From the NCBI GenBank assembly GCA_002296885.1, contig DBIH01000218.1, positions 1 through 10,489 on the forward strand: a stretch of 10,489 bases of DNA, in the 5' to 3' direction. Position 1 is the stretch's first letter; each line of letters begins with the position of its first letter. The notes under the pieces were generated by a model. The model saw only the letters and a list, made by a program, of their open reading frames with translations. It was not told where the DNA came from and did no database searches. Below, one piece after another: positions 1 to 8,675 of the stretch. Source of the stretch: Flavobacterium sp. UBA807. Lineage in GTDB: Bacteria; Bacteroidota; Bacteroidia; Flavobacteriales; Flavobacteriaceae. The position numbers were made by a program, and so were the translations under genes.

Positions 1-761
1 AAGATTTATATTACAGATTAAGCACTGTTGATATCCACCTGCCACCACTACGCGACAGAAAGGATGACATTCATTTGCTGTTTAGGAAATTTGCCTCAGA
101 TTTTGCACATAAATACAAAATGCCGCCCGTTAAACTAAGTGATGAGGCTGTGAAATTTCTACAAAAATATCGTTGGAGCGGTAACATTCGACAGTTGAGA
201 AACTTTGCAGAACAGATTTCTGTTCTGGAAACCAATCGCGACATTTCATTGGCTACAATGCAATCTTATCTTCCTGTTGAAGGCAGCAACCTGCCTTCGG
301 TAGTTGGTGGGAAAAAGTCGGAAAATGATTTTTCTACGGAAAGGGATATTTTGTATAAAGTGCTTTTTGATATGAAAAGTGATCTGCACGATTTGAAAAA
401 ACTTACCTTAGAATTGATGCAGAACGGAAGTTCTAAAGTTCAGGAAATGAACAAAAACCTGATTCAAAAAGTATTTGGACAAAAAGAAGACAGCATTCAA
501 AATTTCGAAAACGAGCCAAGATTAAGCCCTATGCCGGCACGTCATGAAGTGGAACAGGAAGAATTTGACGACGATGACGACACTAATTATTTAATGGCAG
601 AAACTGTGGAAGAGGAAGAAACACTGAAATTGGAGCAAAAAGAAATTGAGCTTATCAAAAAATCATTGGAACGTCACAAAGGCAAGCGAAAAGCTGCCGC
701 TGACGAACTGGGAATCTCCGAAAGAACGCTTTATCGAAAAATAAAACAGTACGATTTATAA
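1..761 (+). CDS. Sigma-54-dependent transcriptional activator, C-terminal part (5' end outside window)
   Basis: The reading frame is open from base 3, and the first visible residues (DLYYRLSTVDIHLPPLRDR) are the end of a sigma-54-interacting AAA+ domain. The gene therefore starts left of the window, and the TTG at 75 is not the start. RWSGNIRQLRN at about 171-203 matches the family's W-x-GN-x-R-x-LRN motif at the end of the ATPase domain. A Fis-type helix-turn-helix closes the protein at about 651-758 (AAADELGISERTLYRKIKQ). Such proteins bind upstream DNA and hydrolyse ATP to open promoters held by RNA polymerase-sigma-54. The linker between AAA+ and HTH is long, about 115 residues, with a helical leucine-rich part (about 345-420) and an acidic run with five Asp (about 565-582). 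Any N-terminal receiver or sensor domain, and the GAFTGA loop, cannot be seen. Family assignment is firm; target genes are unknown. Confidence 0.93.
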   Translation, partial: DLYYRLSTVDIHLPPLRDRKDDIHLLFRKFASDFAHKYKMPPVKLSDEAVKFLQKYRWSGNIRQLRNFAEQISVLETNRDISLATMQSYLPVEGSNLPSVVGGKKSENDFSTERDILYKVLFDMKSDLHDLKKLTLELMQNGSSKVQEMNKNLIQKVFGQKEDSIQNFENEPRLSPMPARHEVEQEEFDDDDDTNYLMAETVEEEETLKLEQKEIELIKKSLERHKGKRKAAADELGISERTLYRKIKQYDL

Positions 762-772
762 AATATTTTTCT

Positions 773-780
773 TACTTTTA
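773..780 (+). promoter_or_regulatory. Possible Bacteroidota -7 promoter element
   Basis: TACTTTTA matches five of the six fixed positions of the Bacteroidota -7 consensus TAnnTTTG and lies 19 nt before the lipoprotein start codon. I see no clear TTG -33 element at the usual distance upstream, so this is a weak candidate. It would let the lipoprotein gene be transcribed independently of the sigma-54 activator. Confidence 0.25.
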
Positions 781-799
781 TAGAACTAAATTCTTCATT

Positions 800-1630
800 A
801 TGAAAAAGTTCTATTTTCTTTTGGTTACAATTTGTGCTCTGTCGTCATGTACAAATGATTCGGCTTCAACTGTCGAACCTAATCCCAATTTATTAAAAAG
901 AATTGATTTCTATCCGGGAACAGTATCTGAAAGACATTGGCTTTTCAATGCTGAAGGTTTATTGTATCAGGTAACTAAAGCTGACGGAACGGTTGTTCAG
1001 GATTTTACTTATGACTCCCATAACCGTTTAATAAATGCTAACCTTAACGACTATGGGCTTTCAGAAAGCCATACATTTACGTATGACAGTAATGATTTTG
1101 TAACCACCGTTGACGGAACTGTTTTACATTATGATTCGTCTTTACAGGCTTATTACACGGGTGATTTAAGTATTGCTTATCGGCTTACTAAAATCAATAG
1201 CGAAAAATTATTACTTGATGGTAGGTCAGTTGTAATAGATAATGATGAATCCGGAATTAGCCAAACAGAATGGAATACGATTCTTGTAACTTATTCAAAT
1301 GGTAATATATCTGGATTTTCTCCGGGTGATAGTTGTGTTTCATATTCTTACGACACTAATATCAATCCATTAAGAAATGCAACTTTGCCTATTTGCAGAG
1401 CATTTAGCTTTGTAATGAATTCAAGATGGGTGGACGGGAAAGTTAATTCAGCTAACAACCCATTAACTGAAAACTATTGTATAGAAGACCCGGAAAGTGA
1501 AGTATACCATTATAATTACAATTCAAATAATCTACCAACGGAACGAACGACAGATAGTTATTATCATGGAGTTTTTGAAAGCACTATGGTTTCAGCGAAA
1601 TACTATTACCAAGGTGATGTGCTTCCATAA
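800..1630 (+). CDS. Exported lipoprotein with YD-repeat-like motifs, function unknown
   Basis: 276 residues. The N-terminus is a lipoprotein signal peptide: MKK, a hydrophobic core, then lipobox LSSC with the lipidated Cys at residue 17. Asn-Asp at +2/+3 after Cys is mildly acidic, as in some Bacteroidota surface-lipoprotein export signals, so surface display is possible but unproven. The mature part contains repeated Tyr/Asp/Asn-rich segments (DFTYDSHNRLINA, TFTYDSNDFVTTVDGT, VSYSYDTNINPL, YHYNYNSNNLPTERT), which resemble degenerate YD (Rhs-like) repeats and point to beta-rich structure. No toxin domain, protease domain or Rhs core signature is visible. The gene is 38 nt after the activator gene and 41 nt before lptE, on the same strand. 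It looks like an accessory insertion in an otherwise familiar gene order. The start is chosen because it directly precedes the signal peptide. I cannot assign a function. Confidence 0.85.
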   Translation: MKKFYFLLVTICALSSCTNDSASTVEPNPNLLKRIDFYPGTVSERHWLFNAEGLLYQVTKADGTVVQDFTYDSHNRLINANLNDYGLSESHTFTYDSNDFVTTVDGTVLHYDSSLQAYYTGDLSIAYRLTKINSEKLLLDGRSVVIDNDESGISQTEWNTILVTYSNGNISGFSPGDSCVSYSYDTNINPLRNATLPICRAFSFVMNSRWVDGKVNSANNPLTENYCIEDPESEVYHYNYNSNNLPTERTTDSYYHGVFESTMVSAKYYYQGDVLP

Positions 1631-1645
1631 TTCAAAATAAAGGGT

Positions 1646-1653
1646 TACTTTAG
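1646..1653 (+). promoter_or_regulatory. Possible -7 promoter element before lptE
   Basis: TACTTTAG matches TAnnTTTG at five of six fixed positions and lies 18 nt upstream of the lptE start codon. The -33 region has only a TTC (1623-1625) where TTG would be expected. If real, it would drive lptE, the TPR gene and secG separately from the upstream lipoprotein gene. Confidence 0.28.
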
Positions 1654-1671
1654 CGGTCTTTAATTATTGCC

Positions 1672-2175
1672 ATGAAGTTTTTCAAAATACTTTTTGTTTT
1701 AATCCTTGCCATCAGCATCAATGGCTGTGGACATTATAATTTTACCGGAACAGGAAAAATTGATGCCAAGACGTTTCAGGTAAATTATTTTCAAAATAAT
1801 GCCCCAATAGTTGAACCAGGAGTTGAAAGAACCTTTACAATAAAGCTTCAGGAAATTATTCAGAACCAAACCAACCTGAATCTAACCAATAACAATGGTG
1901 ACCTGCTTTACGAAGGTGAAATTGTCGATTACAGAATCACACCGATGCAGGCAACTGCCCAGCAAACTGCAGCCCAAAACCGATTGACTATTGGTGTTAA
2001 TGTTCGTTTTAGCAACAAAAAGAAAGAAACCGATAATTTTGAAAAGCGGTTTTCTTTTTACTATGATTACGATGGTACAACGCAGTTGGTTGGCGCAAAA
2101 TTAACCGAAGCGCTTGATGTGATTTTTGAAAGAATTACTCAGGACGTATTTAATGAATCATTGGCAAAATGGTAA
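1672..2175 (+). CDS. lptE: LptE-family LPS assembly lipoprotein
   Basis: 167 residues, with a signal peptide ending in lipobox INGC (Cys at residue 19) directly followed by GHYNFTG, the conserved opening of Bacteroidota LptE-like proteins. In the LPS transport pathway LptE plugs the LptD barrel in the outer membrane and helps deliver lipopolysaccharide to the cell surface. The mature part has the expected alternating strands and helices: the segment around VNYFQNNAPIVEPGVE, then an amphipathic helix (FTIKLQEIIQNQT), a strand (LLYEGEIVDYRITPM) and a C-terminal helix (LTEALDVIFERITQDVFNE). Length is normal for the family. The next gene begins 12 nt downstream, so lptE probably leads a small envelope-biogenesis operon with the TPR gene and secG. 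Family assignment rests on motif recognition and gene order. Confidence 0.88.
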   Translation: MKFFKILFVLILAISINGCGHYNFTGTGKIDAKTFQVNYFQNNAPIVEPGVERTFTIKLQEIIQNQTNLNLTNNNGDLLYEGEIVDYRITPMQATAQQTAAQNRLTIGVNVRFSNKKKETDNFEKRFSFYYDYDGTTQLVGAKLTEALDVIFERITQDVFNESLAKW

Positions 2176-2187
2176 TTAAATTTTGAA

Positions 2188-3030
2188 ATGAACTTAACAG
2201 ATTATACTTTTTTACTCAATAAACCAGATGCCATCAACGATAGGTATGCCGGCACTCTGGAAAATGTTATCGAAGCATTTCCTTATTTTCAGAGTGCCCG
2301 CGTTTTGCGACTGAAACATTTGTATAATCAGGACAGCTTTAATTATAATTACGCTTTAAAAGTTGCTGCCGCCTACACCACTGACAGAAGTATTTTGTTT
2401 GATTTTATCACATCCGATTCTTTTGTTTCTGTCCAAAAAGGACTGTATGAAAAGAAGCTGGAAGAATTAATGAACATGAGCGTTGTTGGTAGCGAACACA
2501 TAATAGTAGAAGCAAGGCAACCTGTTGATTTACTCGAACAATCTATTTTGACTTCAATCAAGGAAGCTACTACAACCGAAGAGCAAAAAGCTGAAGAAAA
2601 ATTAGCCATAGGAAAACCTCTGGAATTTTCAAGAGACGAAAGACATTCATTTCAGGAATGGCTTCAATTGTCGCGATTTAAACCAATTGTAAGAGAAGAC
2701 TCGAGCGGTAACGAACAGGTGCAGCAAAATAAAATTTCAATTGACGACGATAAGAAGAAAAAACTGGACTTAATCGACAAATTCATCGAGAACAATCCGA
2801 AAATAACACCAATCGCAAAAGATGCTGTAGTACCAGTCGTAGAAACCTTTTCAGAAGACACTTCTTATCTGATGACCGAGACTTTAGCGCGTGTTTACCT
2901 TGAACAGAAAAAATATTCAAAAGCAATTCAGGCTTATGAAATATTAATTTTGAAATATCCGGAAAAAAGTAGTTTCTTTGCAGACCGAATTTCGGATATT
3001 AGAATTTTACAACAAAATAACAATTTATAA
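2188..3030 (+). CDS. TPR-like protein of the lptE-secG cluster
   Basis: 280 residues, with no signal peptide and no membrane segment, so probably cytoplasmic. The N-terminal part (FPYFQSARVLRLKHLYNQ) is helical and typical of a Bacteroidota family found beside lptE and secG. The central section is charged and low in complexity, with TTEEQKAEEK near residue 130 and DDDKKKK near residue 188, around a SFQEWLQLSRFKPI motif. The C-terminal 55 residues form one clear tetratricopeptide unit (LARVYLEQKKYSKAIQAYEILILKYP), suggesting a protein-protein contact role. It starts 12 nt after lptE and ends 2 nt before secG, which argues for co-transcription and perhaps translational coupling with secG. No enzymatic motif is visible and the partner is unknown. 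ATG at 2188 is the only start that keeps the conserved N-terminus. Confidence 0.85.
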   Translation: MNLTDYTFLLNKPDAINDRYAGTLENVIEAFPYFQSARVLRLKHLYNQDSFNYNYALKVAAAYTTDRSILFDFITSDSFVSVQKGLYEKKLEELMNMSVVGSEHIIVEARQPVDLLEQSILTSIKEATTTEEQKAEEKLAIGKPLEFSRDERHSFQEWLQLSRFKPIVREDSSGNEQVQQNKISIDDDKKKKLDLIDKFIENNPKITPIAKDAVVPVVETFSEDTSYLMTETLARVYLEQKKYSKAIQAYEILILKYPEKSSFFADRISDIRILQQNNNL

Positions 3031-3032
3031 CA

Positions 3033-3365
3033 ATGACTAATTTTACAATTTTTTTAGTACTGATAACAATAGTTTGTTTTCTATTGATTATCGTAATTAT
3101 GGTACAAAACCCTAAAGGCGGAGGTTTATCATCTTCAATAGGTGGTTCTACGCAAATGGGTGGGGTTCAAAAAACAACCGACTTCTTAGACAAGAGTACC
3201 TGGACTTTGGCAACTATATTAATCATCCTGATTTTATTATCAAGTTTGAGTTTCCCTGGAATGCTGGGTGGCTCCGAGTCAAAAATCATTGATAACAAAG
3301 AAGCTGCAGCACCAAAAACTGTAGCTCCTGCTCCTGCTAAACCAGTTGAGACTCCCAAAAAATAA
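3033..3365 (+). CDS. secG: Preprotein translocase subunit SecG
   Basis: 110 residues. SecG is the small accessory subunit of the SecYEG channel in the inner membrane and assists SecA-driven export. Two membrane segments are visible, residues about 4-24 and 57-74. They are joined by the family's cytoplasmic loop with VQNPKGGGLSSSIGG (residues 24-38), which identifies the protein. After the second segment, an Ala/Pro/Lys-rich tail of roughly 20 residues (AAAPKTVAPAPAKPVETPKK) extends past the conserved core, as is common in flavobacteria. The gene starts 2 nt after the TPR gene stop and is followed 18 nt later by a strong terminator, so it is the last gene of its transcription unit. Confidence 0.95.
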   Translation: MTNFTIFLVLITIVCFLLIIVIMVQNPKGGGLSSSIGGSTQMGGVQKTTDFLDKSTWTLATILIILILLSSLSFPGMLGGSESKIIDNKEAAAPKTVAPAPAKPVETPKK

Positions 3366-3383
3366 TCTGCTTATCAGAAATAG

Positions 3384-3416
3384 AATGCCAGCACTGACAT
3401 GCTGGCATTTTTTTTT
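3384..3416 (+). terminator. Intrinsic terminator after secG
   Basis: A perfect 10-bp stem, AATGCCAGCA (3384-3393) with TGCTGGCATT (3400-3409), encloses loop CTGACA and runs into nine T residues (3408-3416). This separates the lptE-TPR-secG unit from groESL. The 3' arm and the T-run also resemble the groES promoter region downstream (see findings). Confidence 0.9.
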
Positions 3417-3440
3417 GAAAAAATGACAGTTTGAATGACT

Positions 3441-3456
3441 TGGCATAATTTCTGAA
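3441..3456 (+). promoter_or_regulatory. Candidate sigma-54 (-24/-12) promoter of groESL
   Basis: TGGCATAATTTCTGAA fits the sigma-54 pattern TGGCAC-N5-TTGCA. The GG of the -24 element is at 3442-3443 and the G of the -12 element at 3454, at the standard spacing. Mismatches are T for C at the end of the -24 box, C for the first T of the -12 box, and A for C in the -12 GC. Transcription would start near 3467, giving a 5' leader of about 30 nt. TGAC repeats at 3424 and 3436 lie just upstream. No CIRCE inverted repeat is visible between 3417 and 3496. The motif match is seen directly; the promoter function is inferred. Confidence 0.45.
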
Positions 3457-3496
3457 AAGCCAAAACAAAAAATTAAAAACATCTAAATATATAATT

Positions 3497-3772
3497 ATGG
3501 CATTAAATATTAAACCTCTTTCAGATAGGGTAATCATTGAACCCGTTGCTGCTGAGACACAAACAGCTTCAGGAATTATCATTCCTGACACAGCAAAAGA
3601 AAAACCGCAAAAAGGAACCGTTGTAGCCGTCGGAAATGGCAAAAAGGATGAGCCATTAACTGTAAAAGTTGGTGATACTGTACTTTACGGAAAATACGCT
3701 GGGACTGATTTAAAATTTAACGGAAAGGATTACTTAATTATGCGTGAGGATGACATTCTCGCTATTATCTAA
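3497..3772 (+). CDS. groES: Co-chaperonin GroES
   Basis: 91 residues, close to the usual length of about 95. GroES forms the heptameric lid that caps GroEL and encloses a folding substrate in the cytoplasm. Diagnostic stretches are the N-terminal [12 protein letters not shown], the mobile loop with the GroEL-binding hydrophobic motif G-I-I-I (residues 26-29), and the C-terminal [19 protein letters not shown] and REDDILAII. It is first in a two-gene operon, with groEL starting 23 nt downstream. The start is fixed by the conserved N-terminus and is preceded by an A-rich leader with no Shine-Dalgarno sequence. Confidence 0.98.
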   Translation: MALNIKPLSDRVIIEPVAAETQTASGIIIPDTAKEKPQKGTVVAVGNGKKDEPLTVKVGDTVLYGKYAGTDLKFNGKDYLIMREDDILAII

Positions 3773-3780
3773 TCAATTAA

Positions 3781-5427
<1,647 letters not shown>

Positions 5428-5450
5428 TCTTAATACAAAGTTAATTATAT

Positions 5451-5479
5451 AAAACGTCTCATTTTTGAGGCGTTTTTTT
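5451..5479 (+). terminator. Intrinsic terminator after groEL
   Basis: The 10-bp stem AAAACGTCTC (5451-5460) with GAGGCGTTTT (5467-5476) contains one T-G pair, has loop ATTTTT and continues into a T-run ending at 5479. It closes the groESL operon. Confidence 0.88.
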
Positions 5480-5480
5480 A

Positions 5481-5496
5481 TTAGTTTCGTAACTAA
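5481..5496. repeat. Small inverted repeat upstream of the MG2-plug gene
   Basis: TTAGTT and AACTAA form perfect 6-bp arms around TCGT, 27 nt before the start codon at 5524 and directly after the groEL terminator. It could be an operator or part of the promoter region. In such AT-rich DNA a short inverted repeat can also arise by chance. I see no convincing TTG/TAnnTTTG pair in this 96-nt gap. Confidence 0.25.
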
Positions 5497-5523
5497 ATTT
5501 TTATAATATCTATCTCTTAGTTA

Positions 5524-7899
5524 ATGAAACAAACAAAATCGGTTTTCTTACTCGTAGTCATTTTTTTATCTCAATATACTTTTAGTCAACAAACAACAGA
5601 TGATGCGAAATCAAAAATTGCTGCAGTCCTCGACAATTATTTTGATTTAGAGAGAGAAGCAATCCATCTTCATTTAGACAAGACCACTTTTATTAACAAT
5701 GAATCTGTTTGGTACAAAGGATACATTATTAACCGAAAGACAAACAAACCTTATTTCACAACAAATGTTTTTGTGACATTATATAATGACAGTGGAAAAC
5801 AGTTGTCTGAAAAATTAGTCTATGCAACCAATGGCACTTTTTCAGGAAAGATTGAATTAGGTCCAAATTTAGATTCCGGAAACTATTATATTCAGGTTTA
5901 TACCAACTGGATGAACAATTTTAGTGAAAACGAATCAACAATTACAAAAGTCAGGGTAATAAATCCGGAGCAGGGAATCATAAACGATAAGAAAATCATA
6001 AAAGAATCTCTTGGCATTTATTTAAATCCTGAAGGAAATAGTTTGATAAGTGGTGTTTCAAATACTATAGGCGTTCAGGTTAAAGACTGCAGGAAAAACG
6101 CTCCCGAAAATCTCGAAGCTACTGTTCAGAACAGCAAAGGTGAAATTTTAAAAGCCTTCAAATTAAACCGGTTTGGATTCGGGAAATTCGATATAACACC
6201 TTCAAGTGAAAAATTAAAAGTTGTTGTAAACTATAATGATAAAATTCTTGAAAAAGACTTGCCAAATGCTGAATTGATTGGAATAGCATTAGAAGCTAAT
6301 TCTTTTTCAATTGAAGGCAAAACAGCGATTAAATTAAAGACAAACCCATCGAGTTATAACGCTCTTTCATCAAAAAAACTGTATCTGATAATTCATCAGG
6401 ATCAAAATTCTACTATATATTCATTAGAATTCAAACCTAATGAATTAGAACAGACTTTAATTGTAAATAACAGCGATTTAAAAGAAGGGATCAATACGAT
6501 AAGAATAATCGACAATGATTTAAAACAATGGGCTGAAAGACTGATTTATATAAATCCGATGACTAAAAACAACTTCACCATTGTCAAAAACAAACGCAAT
6601 AATGACAAAATAGTTTTGGTTGGTTATTCAGAAACTCAAAATTCTACTATGAGCATTTCTGTTTTACCTGAAGATACTAAAGCCATTGACGAGAACAATT
6701 CCATAATTGCCGGCATAACTATAAATCCATATCTGAATTCATCACTTCAAAATGCTAACTATTATTTAAATGAGCAAAGCCGGTTGAAGTTTTATGAATT
6801 GGATTTAGCCTTATTAAATCAGGAGAAAATGAAATACAGTTGGGATTTGATGAAAATAGGTTCACCGGTATCCAATTACAGCTTTGATATGGGAATTAAT
6901 CTGAAAGGAACTATTGATTCTTCTATAAAAGATAAAACGAAACACAAGGTAAAACTTATTACTTACAAGGATTTTATATCGACGACTGCTGACGTTTCTG
7001 AAAAAGGAGAATATCAGTTTGAACATTTGCTCTTAACCGATTCAACTCAGGTTAATCTTTCATTACAAAAATTGCCGGATTTTGAAGAGGTAAAAACAAA
7101 ATTAACGCCCCAGGTCTTAAACAGGAAACGACCTTTCAACAAACCTTTTACCGGTGTCGATAAGGAACATTGCATTGAACCAACTGCTACTGAAGATTTT
7201 TCAAATTTTGACCTTCCAACTATCGAAGGAAAAATTATCAAACTCGACGAAGTGGTTGTAAAAAACAACAAACCAAAACTGACCTACGAAAAAGTCTTGT
7301 CAAATACGATGTTGAGAGGTTATAAAATAGATGATTCGAACAATCATAGCAGCGTATTGAATTTTATTGAGCAAAATGGTTTTGTTGTAGACAGGACCCC
7401 GGGAAATATAAATATAACATCAAGAGGTAAAGCCTCATTAAATTTGCCCGATCCTACTCCGGTTGTATATATTGACGACAGGCAATTGCTATTTCATTTT
7501 GACGAATTAGAATACATGCAGATGATTACGGTTGATGAAATTTACATTGATGCACATGCAATTGTAGCCAGCATGAATAATAATCAGGGGATTATCAAGA
7601 TTTATACAAAAAAATTAAAGACCGGATATTTCAGCAAACCCAATCCAAATGCTTTTTTTATAAAAGATGCTTTTACAGATGCCGGTTCATTTAAAAATGC
7701 CGATTATCAAAACACACAAACCAAAGGGTTTGATAATTTTGGAATAATTGGCTGGTTGCCAAAAATCACATCTGACGAAAGTGGAAATTTTCAATTTGAA
7801 GTTATTGATTATAACAAATCCAAATGCAGGACTATTATCGAAGGAATGACTCCCGATGGCAAATTATATCATCAGGAAAAAACAGTTGAACTAAAATAA
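5524..7899 (+). CDS. Exported MG2-like / TonB-receptor-plug-like surface protein without barrel
   Basis: 791 residues. A signal peptide (MKQTKSVFLL... ending near TFSQ, residues 19-22) directs export. Residues about 40-145 contain EAIHLHLDKTTFINNESVWYKGY, the hallmark of the MG2 (alpha-2-macroglobulin-like) domain in Bacteroidota envelope proteins. About 460-520 resembles a carboxypeptidase-regulatory-like beta-sandwich (LKGTIDSSI ... GEYQFEHLLL). LDEVVV at 574-579 marks a plug-like region running to about 700, with PVVYIDDRQL and a strand ending IIKIYTKKL, as in TonB-receptor plugs. The last 90 residues form another beta-sandwich-like segment. No transmembrane barrel follows the plug. No thioester or catalytic motif is seen. 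It stands alone between two terminators. A role in outer-membrane or periplasmic protein interaction is inferred; substrate and partner are unknown. The start is set by the signal peptide. Confidence 0.82.
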   Translation: MKQTKSVFLLVVIFLSQYTFSQQTTDDAKSKIAAVLDNYFDLEREAIHLHLDKTTFINNESVWYKGYIINRKTNKPYFTTNVFVTLYNDSGKQLSEKLVYATNGTFSGKIELGPNLDSGNYYIQVYTNWMNNFSENESTITKVRVINPEQGIINDKKIIKESLGIYLNPEGNSLISGVSNTIGVQVKDCRKNAPENLEATVQNSKGEILKAFKLNRFGFGKFDITPSSEKLKVVVNYNDKILEKDLPNAELIGIALEANSFSIEGKTAIKLKTNPSSYNALSSKKLYLIIHQDQNSTIYSLEFKPNELEQTLIVNNSDLKEGINTIRIIDNDLKQWAERLIYINPMTKNNFTIVKNKRNNDKIVLVGYSETQNSTMSISVLPEDTKAIDENNSIIAGITINPYLNSSLQNANYYLNEQSRLKFYELDLALLNQEKMKYSWDLMKIGSPVSNYSFDMGINLKGTIDSSIKDKTKHKVKLITYKDFISTTADVSEKGEYQFEHLLLTDSTQVNLSLQKLPDFEEVKTKLTPQVLNRKRPFNKPFTGVDKEHCIEPTATEDFSNFDLPTIEGKIIKLDEVVVKNNKPKLTYEKVLSNTMLRGYKIDDSNNHSSVLNFIEQNGFVVDRTPGNINITSRGKASLNLPDPTPVVYIDDRQLLFHFDELEYMQMITVDEIYIDAHAIVASMNNNQGIIKIYTKKLKTGYFSKPNPNAFFIKDAFTDAGSFKNADYQNTQTKGFDNFGIIGWLPKITSDESGNFQFEVIDYNKSKCRTIIEGMTPDGKLYHQEKTVELK

Positions 7900-7927
7900 A
7901 AAAGTCCCGATAATTCGGGACTTTTTT
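7898..7927. terminator. Bidirectional terminator between convergent genes
   Basis: A 13-bp perfect stem, AAAAAAGTCCCGA (7898-7910) with TCGGGACTTTTTT (7915-7927), encloses loop TAAT. A-rich and T-rich flanks give a U-run in both directions. The hairpin overlaps the stop codon of the + strand gene (7897-7899) and that of the - strand DedA gene (7926-7928), so it serves both. Confidence 0.92.
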
Positions 7928-8609
7928 ATTCTGTTTGTTTTGGCGTTCTTTTTATAAACTTAAGGAATACCGGAAAAGTCGAAACTACTATAATTCCTAT
8001 TACAATAACCTCAATATGTTTCTTTAGGTCAACATCAAACTTCTCTAAAAACATTCCGTATAAATAATGTCCCGAAAAAACCAGAATAAATGACCAAAGA
8101 AATGAACTTACAATATTGTAGAACATAAACTTCTTTTTATCCATCGTAACGATTCCGGCAACAATTGGGGCAAATGTCCTTACAATTGGCAGGAAACGCG
8201 CAAAGATGATTGCTTTTCCGCCATATCTTTCAAAAAAATCTTTGGATTGAATAAGGTACTTTTTCTTGAACCAAAAACTGTCTTCCTTTTTATATAAATA
8301 ATAACCGCTTTGGGCACCAAACCAATAACCAACCATATTTCCGATTATTCCAGCCATTCCAATCAAGGCTGACAAAAGAATGACATTAGCAATATCACTT
8401 GGTATAAATGCAAAATTTTCAACTAAATCCCGACTGTAAATTCCCGATAAAAAAAGTAAGCTATCGCCTGGCAAAAAGAAACCTGCAAACAAACCTGTTT
8501 CTGCAAAAACGATAAACAATACAATCCACAAACCTACTTTTACTCCACCAAAAGACATGGTTATATAAAACTCGGGGTTTAGCAATTGCATCCAGTCAAA
8601 GTCACTCAT
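7926..8609 (-). CDS. DedA-family (VTT domain) inner-membrane protein
   Basis: 227 residues with about four to five hydrophobic segments (near 23-46, 74-97, 150-172 and 198-216). DedA signatures are intact: E37-TGLFAGFFLPGDSLLF near the first re-entrant hairpin, GNMVGYWFG at about 90-98, and FARFLPIVRTFAPIVAG with Arg138 and Arg144, the positions corresponding to essential arginines in E. coli YqjA. Members of this family transport lipid carriers; some, such as B. subtilis UptA, move undecaprenyl phosphate back across the membrane for reuse in cell-wall and polysaccharide synthesis. Which lipid this protein handles cannot be told from sequence. The gene lies 66 nt downstream of the DUF2490 gene and may have its own promoter. 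The start MSDFDW fits the family's short N-terminus. Confidence 0.93.
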   Translation of the reverse strand: MSDFDWMQLLNPEFYITMSFGGVKVGLWIVLFIVFAETGLFAGFFLPGDSLLFLSGIYSRDLVENFAFIPSDIANVILLSALIGMAGIIGNMVGYWFGAQSGYYLYKKEDSFWFKKKYLIQSKDFFERYGGKAIIFARFLPIVRTFAPIVAGIVTMDKKKFMFYNIVSSFLWSFILVFSGHYLYGMFLEKFDVDLKKHIEVIVIGIIVVSTFPVFLKFIKRTPKQTE

Positions 8610-8639
8610 GAAGTAAAAATTTAATTAAAAAATTGGGCG

Positions 8640-8668
8640 TGAAATTAGTGATATTTTTTCGGATTCAA
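8640..8668 (-). promoter_or_regulatory. Possible promoter for the DedA gene
   Basis: On the minus strand, TTG (8668-8666) is followed after 18 nt by TAATTTCA (8647-8640), which matches TAnnTTTG at four of six fixed positions. Spacing agrees with Bacteroidota promoters. The start codon lies about 30 nt downstream. Moderate match only. Confidence 0.3.
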
Positions 8669-8675
8669 CGTTAAA

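Noticed and set aside
75..77. TTG as a start codon for the sigma-54 activator
   Set aside because: The frame continues upstream to the window edge with conserved AAA+ sequence, so the true start is outside the window.
800..1630. Rhs/YD-type toxin
   Set aside because: The protein is short and lipid-anchored, with only a few degenerate YD-like motifs, no Rhs core protease signature and no adjacent immunity gene.
3417..3496. CIRCE (HrcA) operator in front of groES
   Set aside because: I looked for the TTAGCACTC / GAGTGCTAA inverted repeat and did not find it or a close variant.
3337..3642. 101-codon minus-strand open frame across the secG-groES junction
   Set aside because: It crosses a clear terminator and promoter region and overlaps two certain genes; the translation resembles no family.
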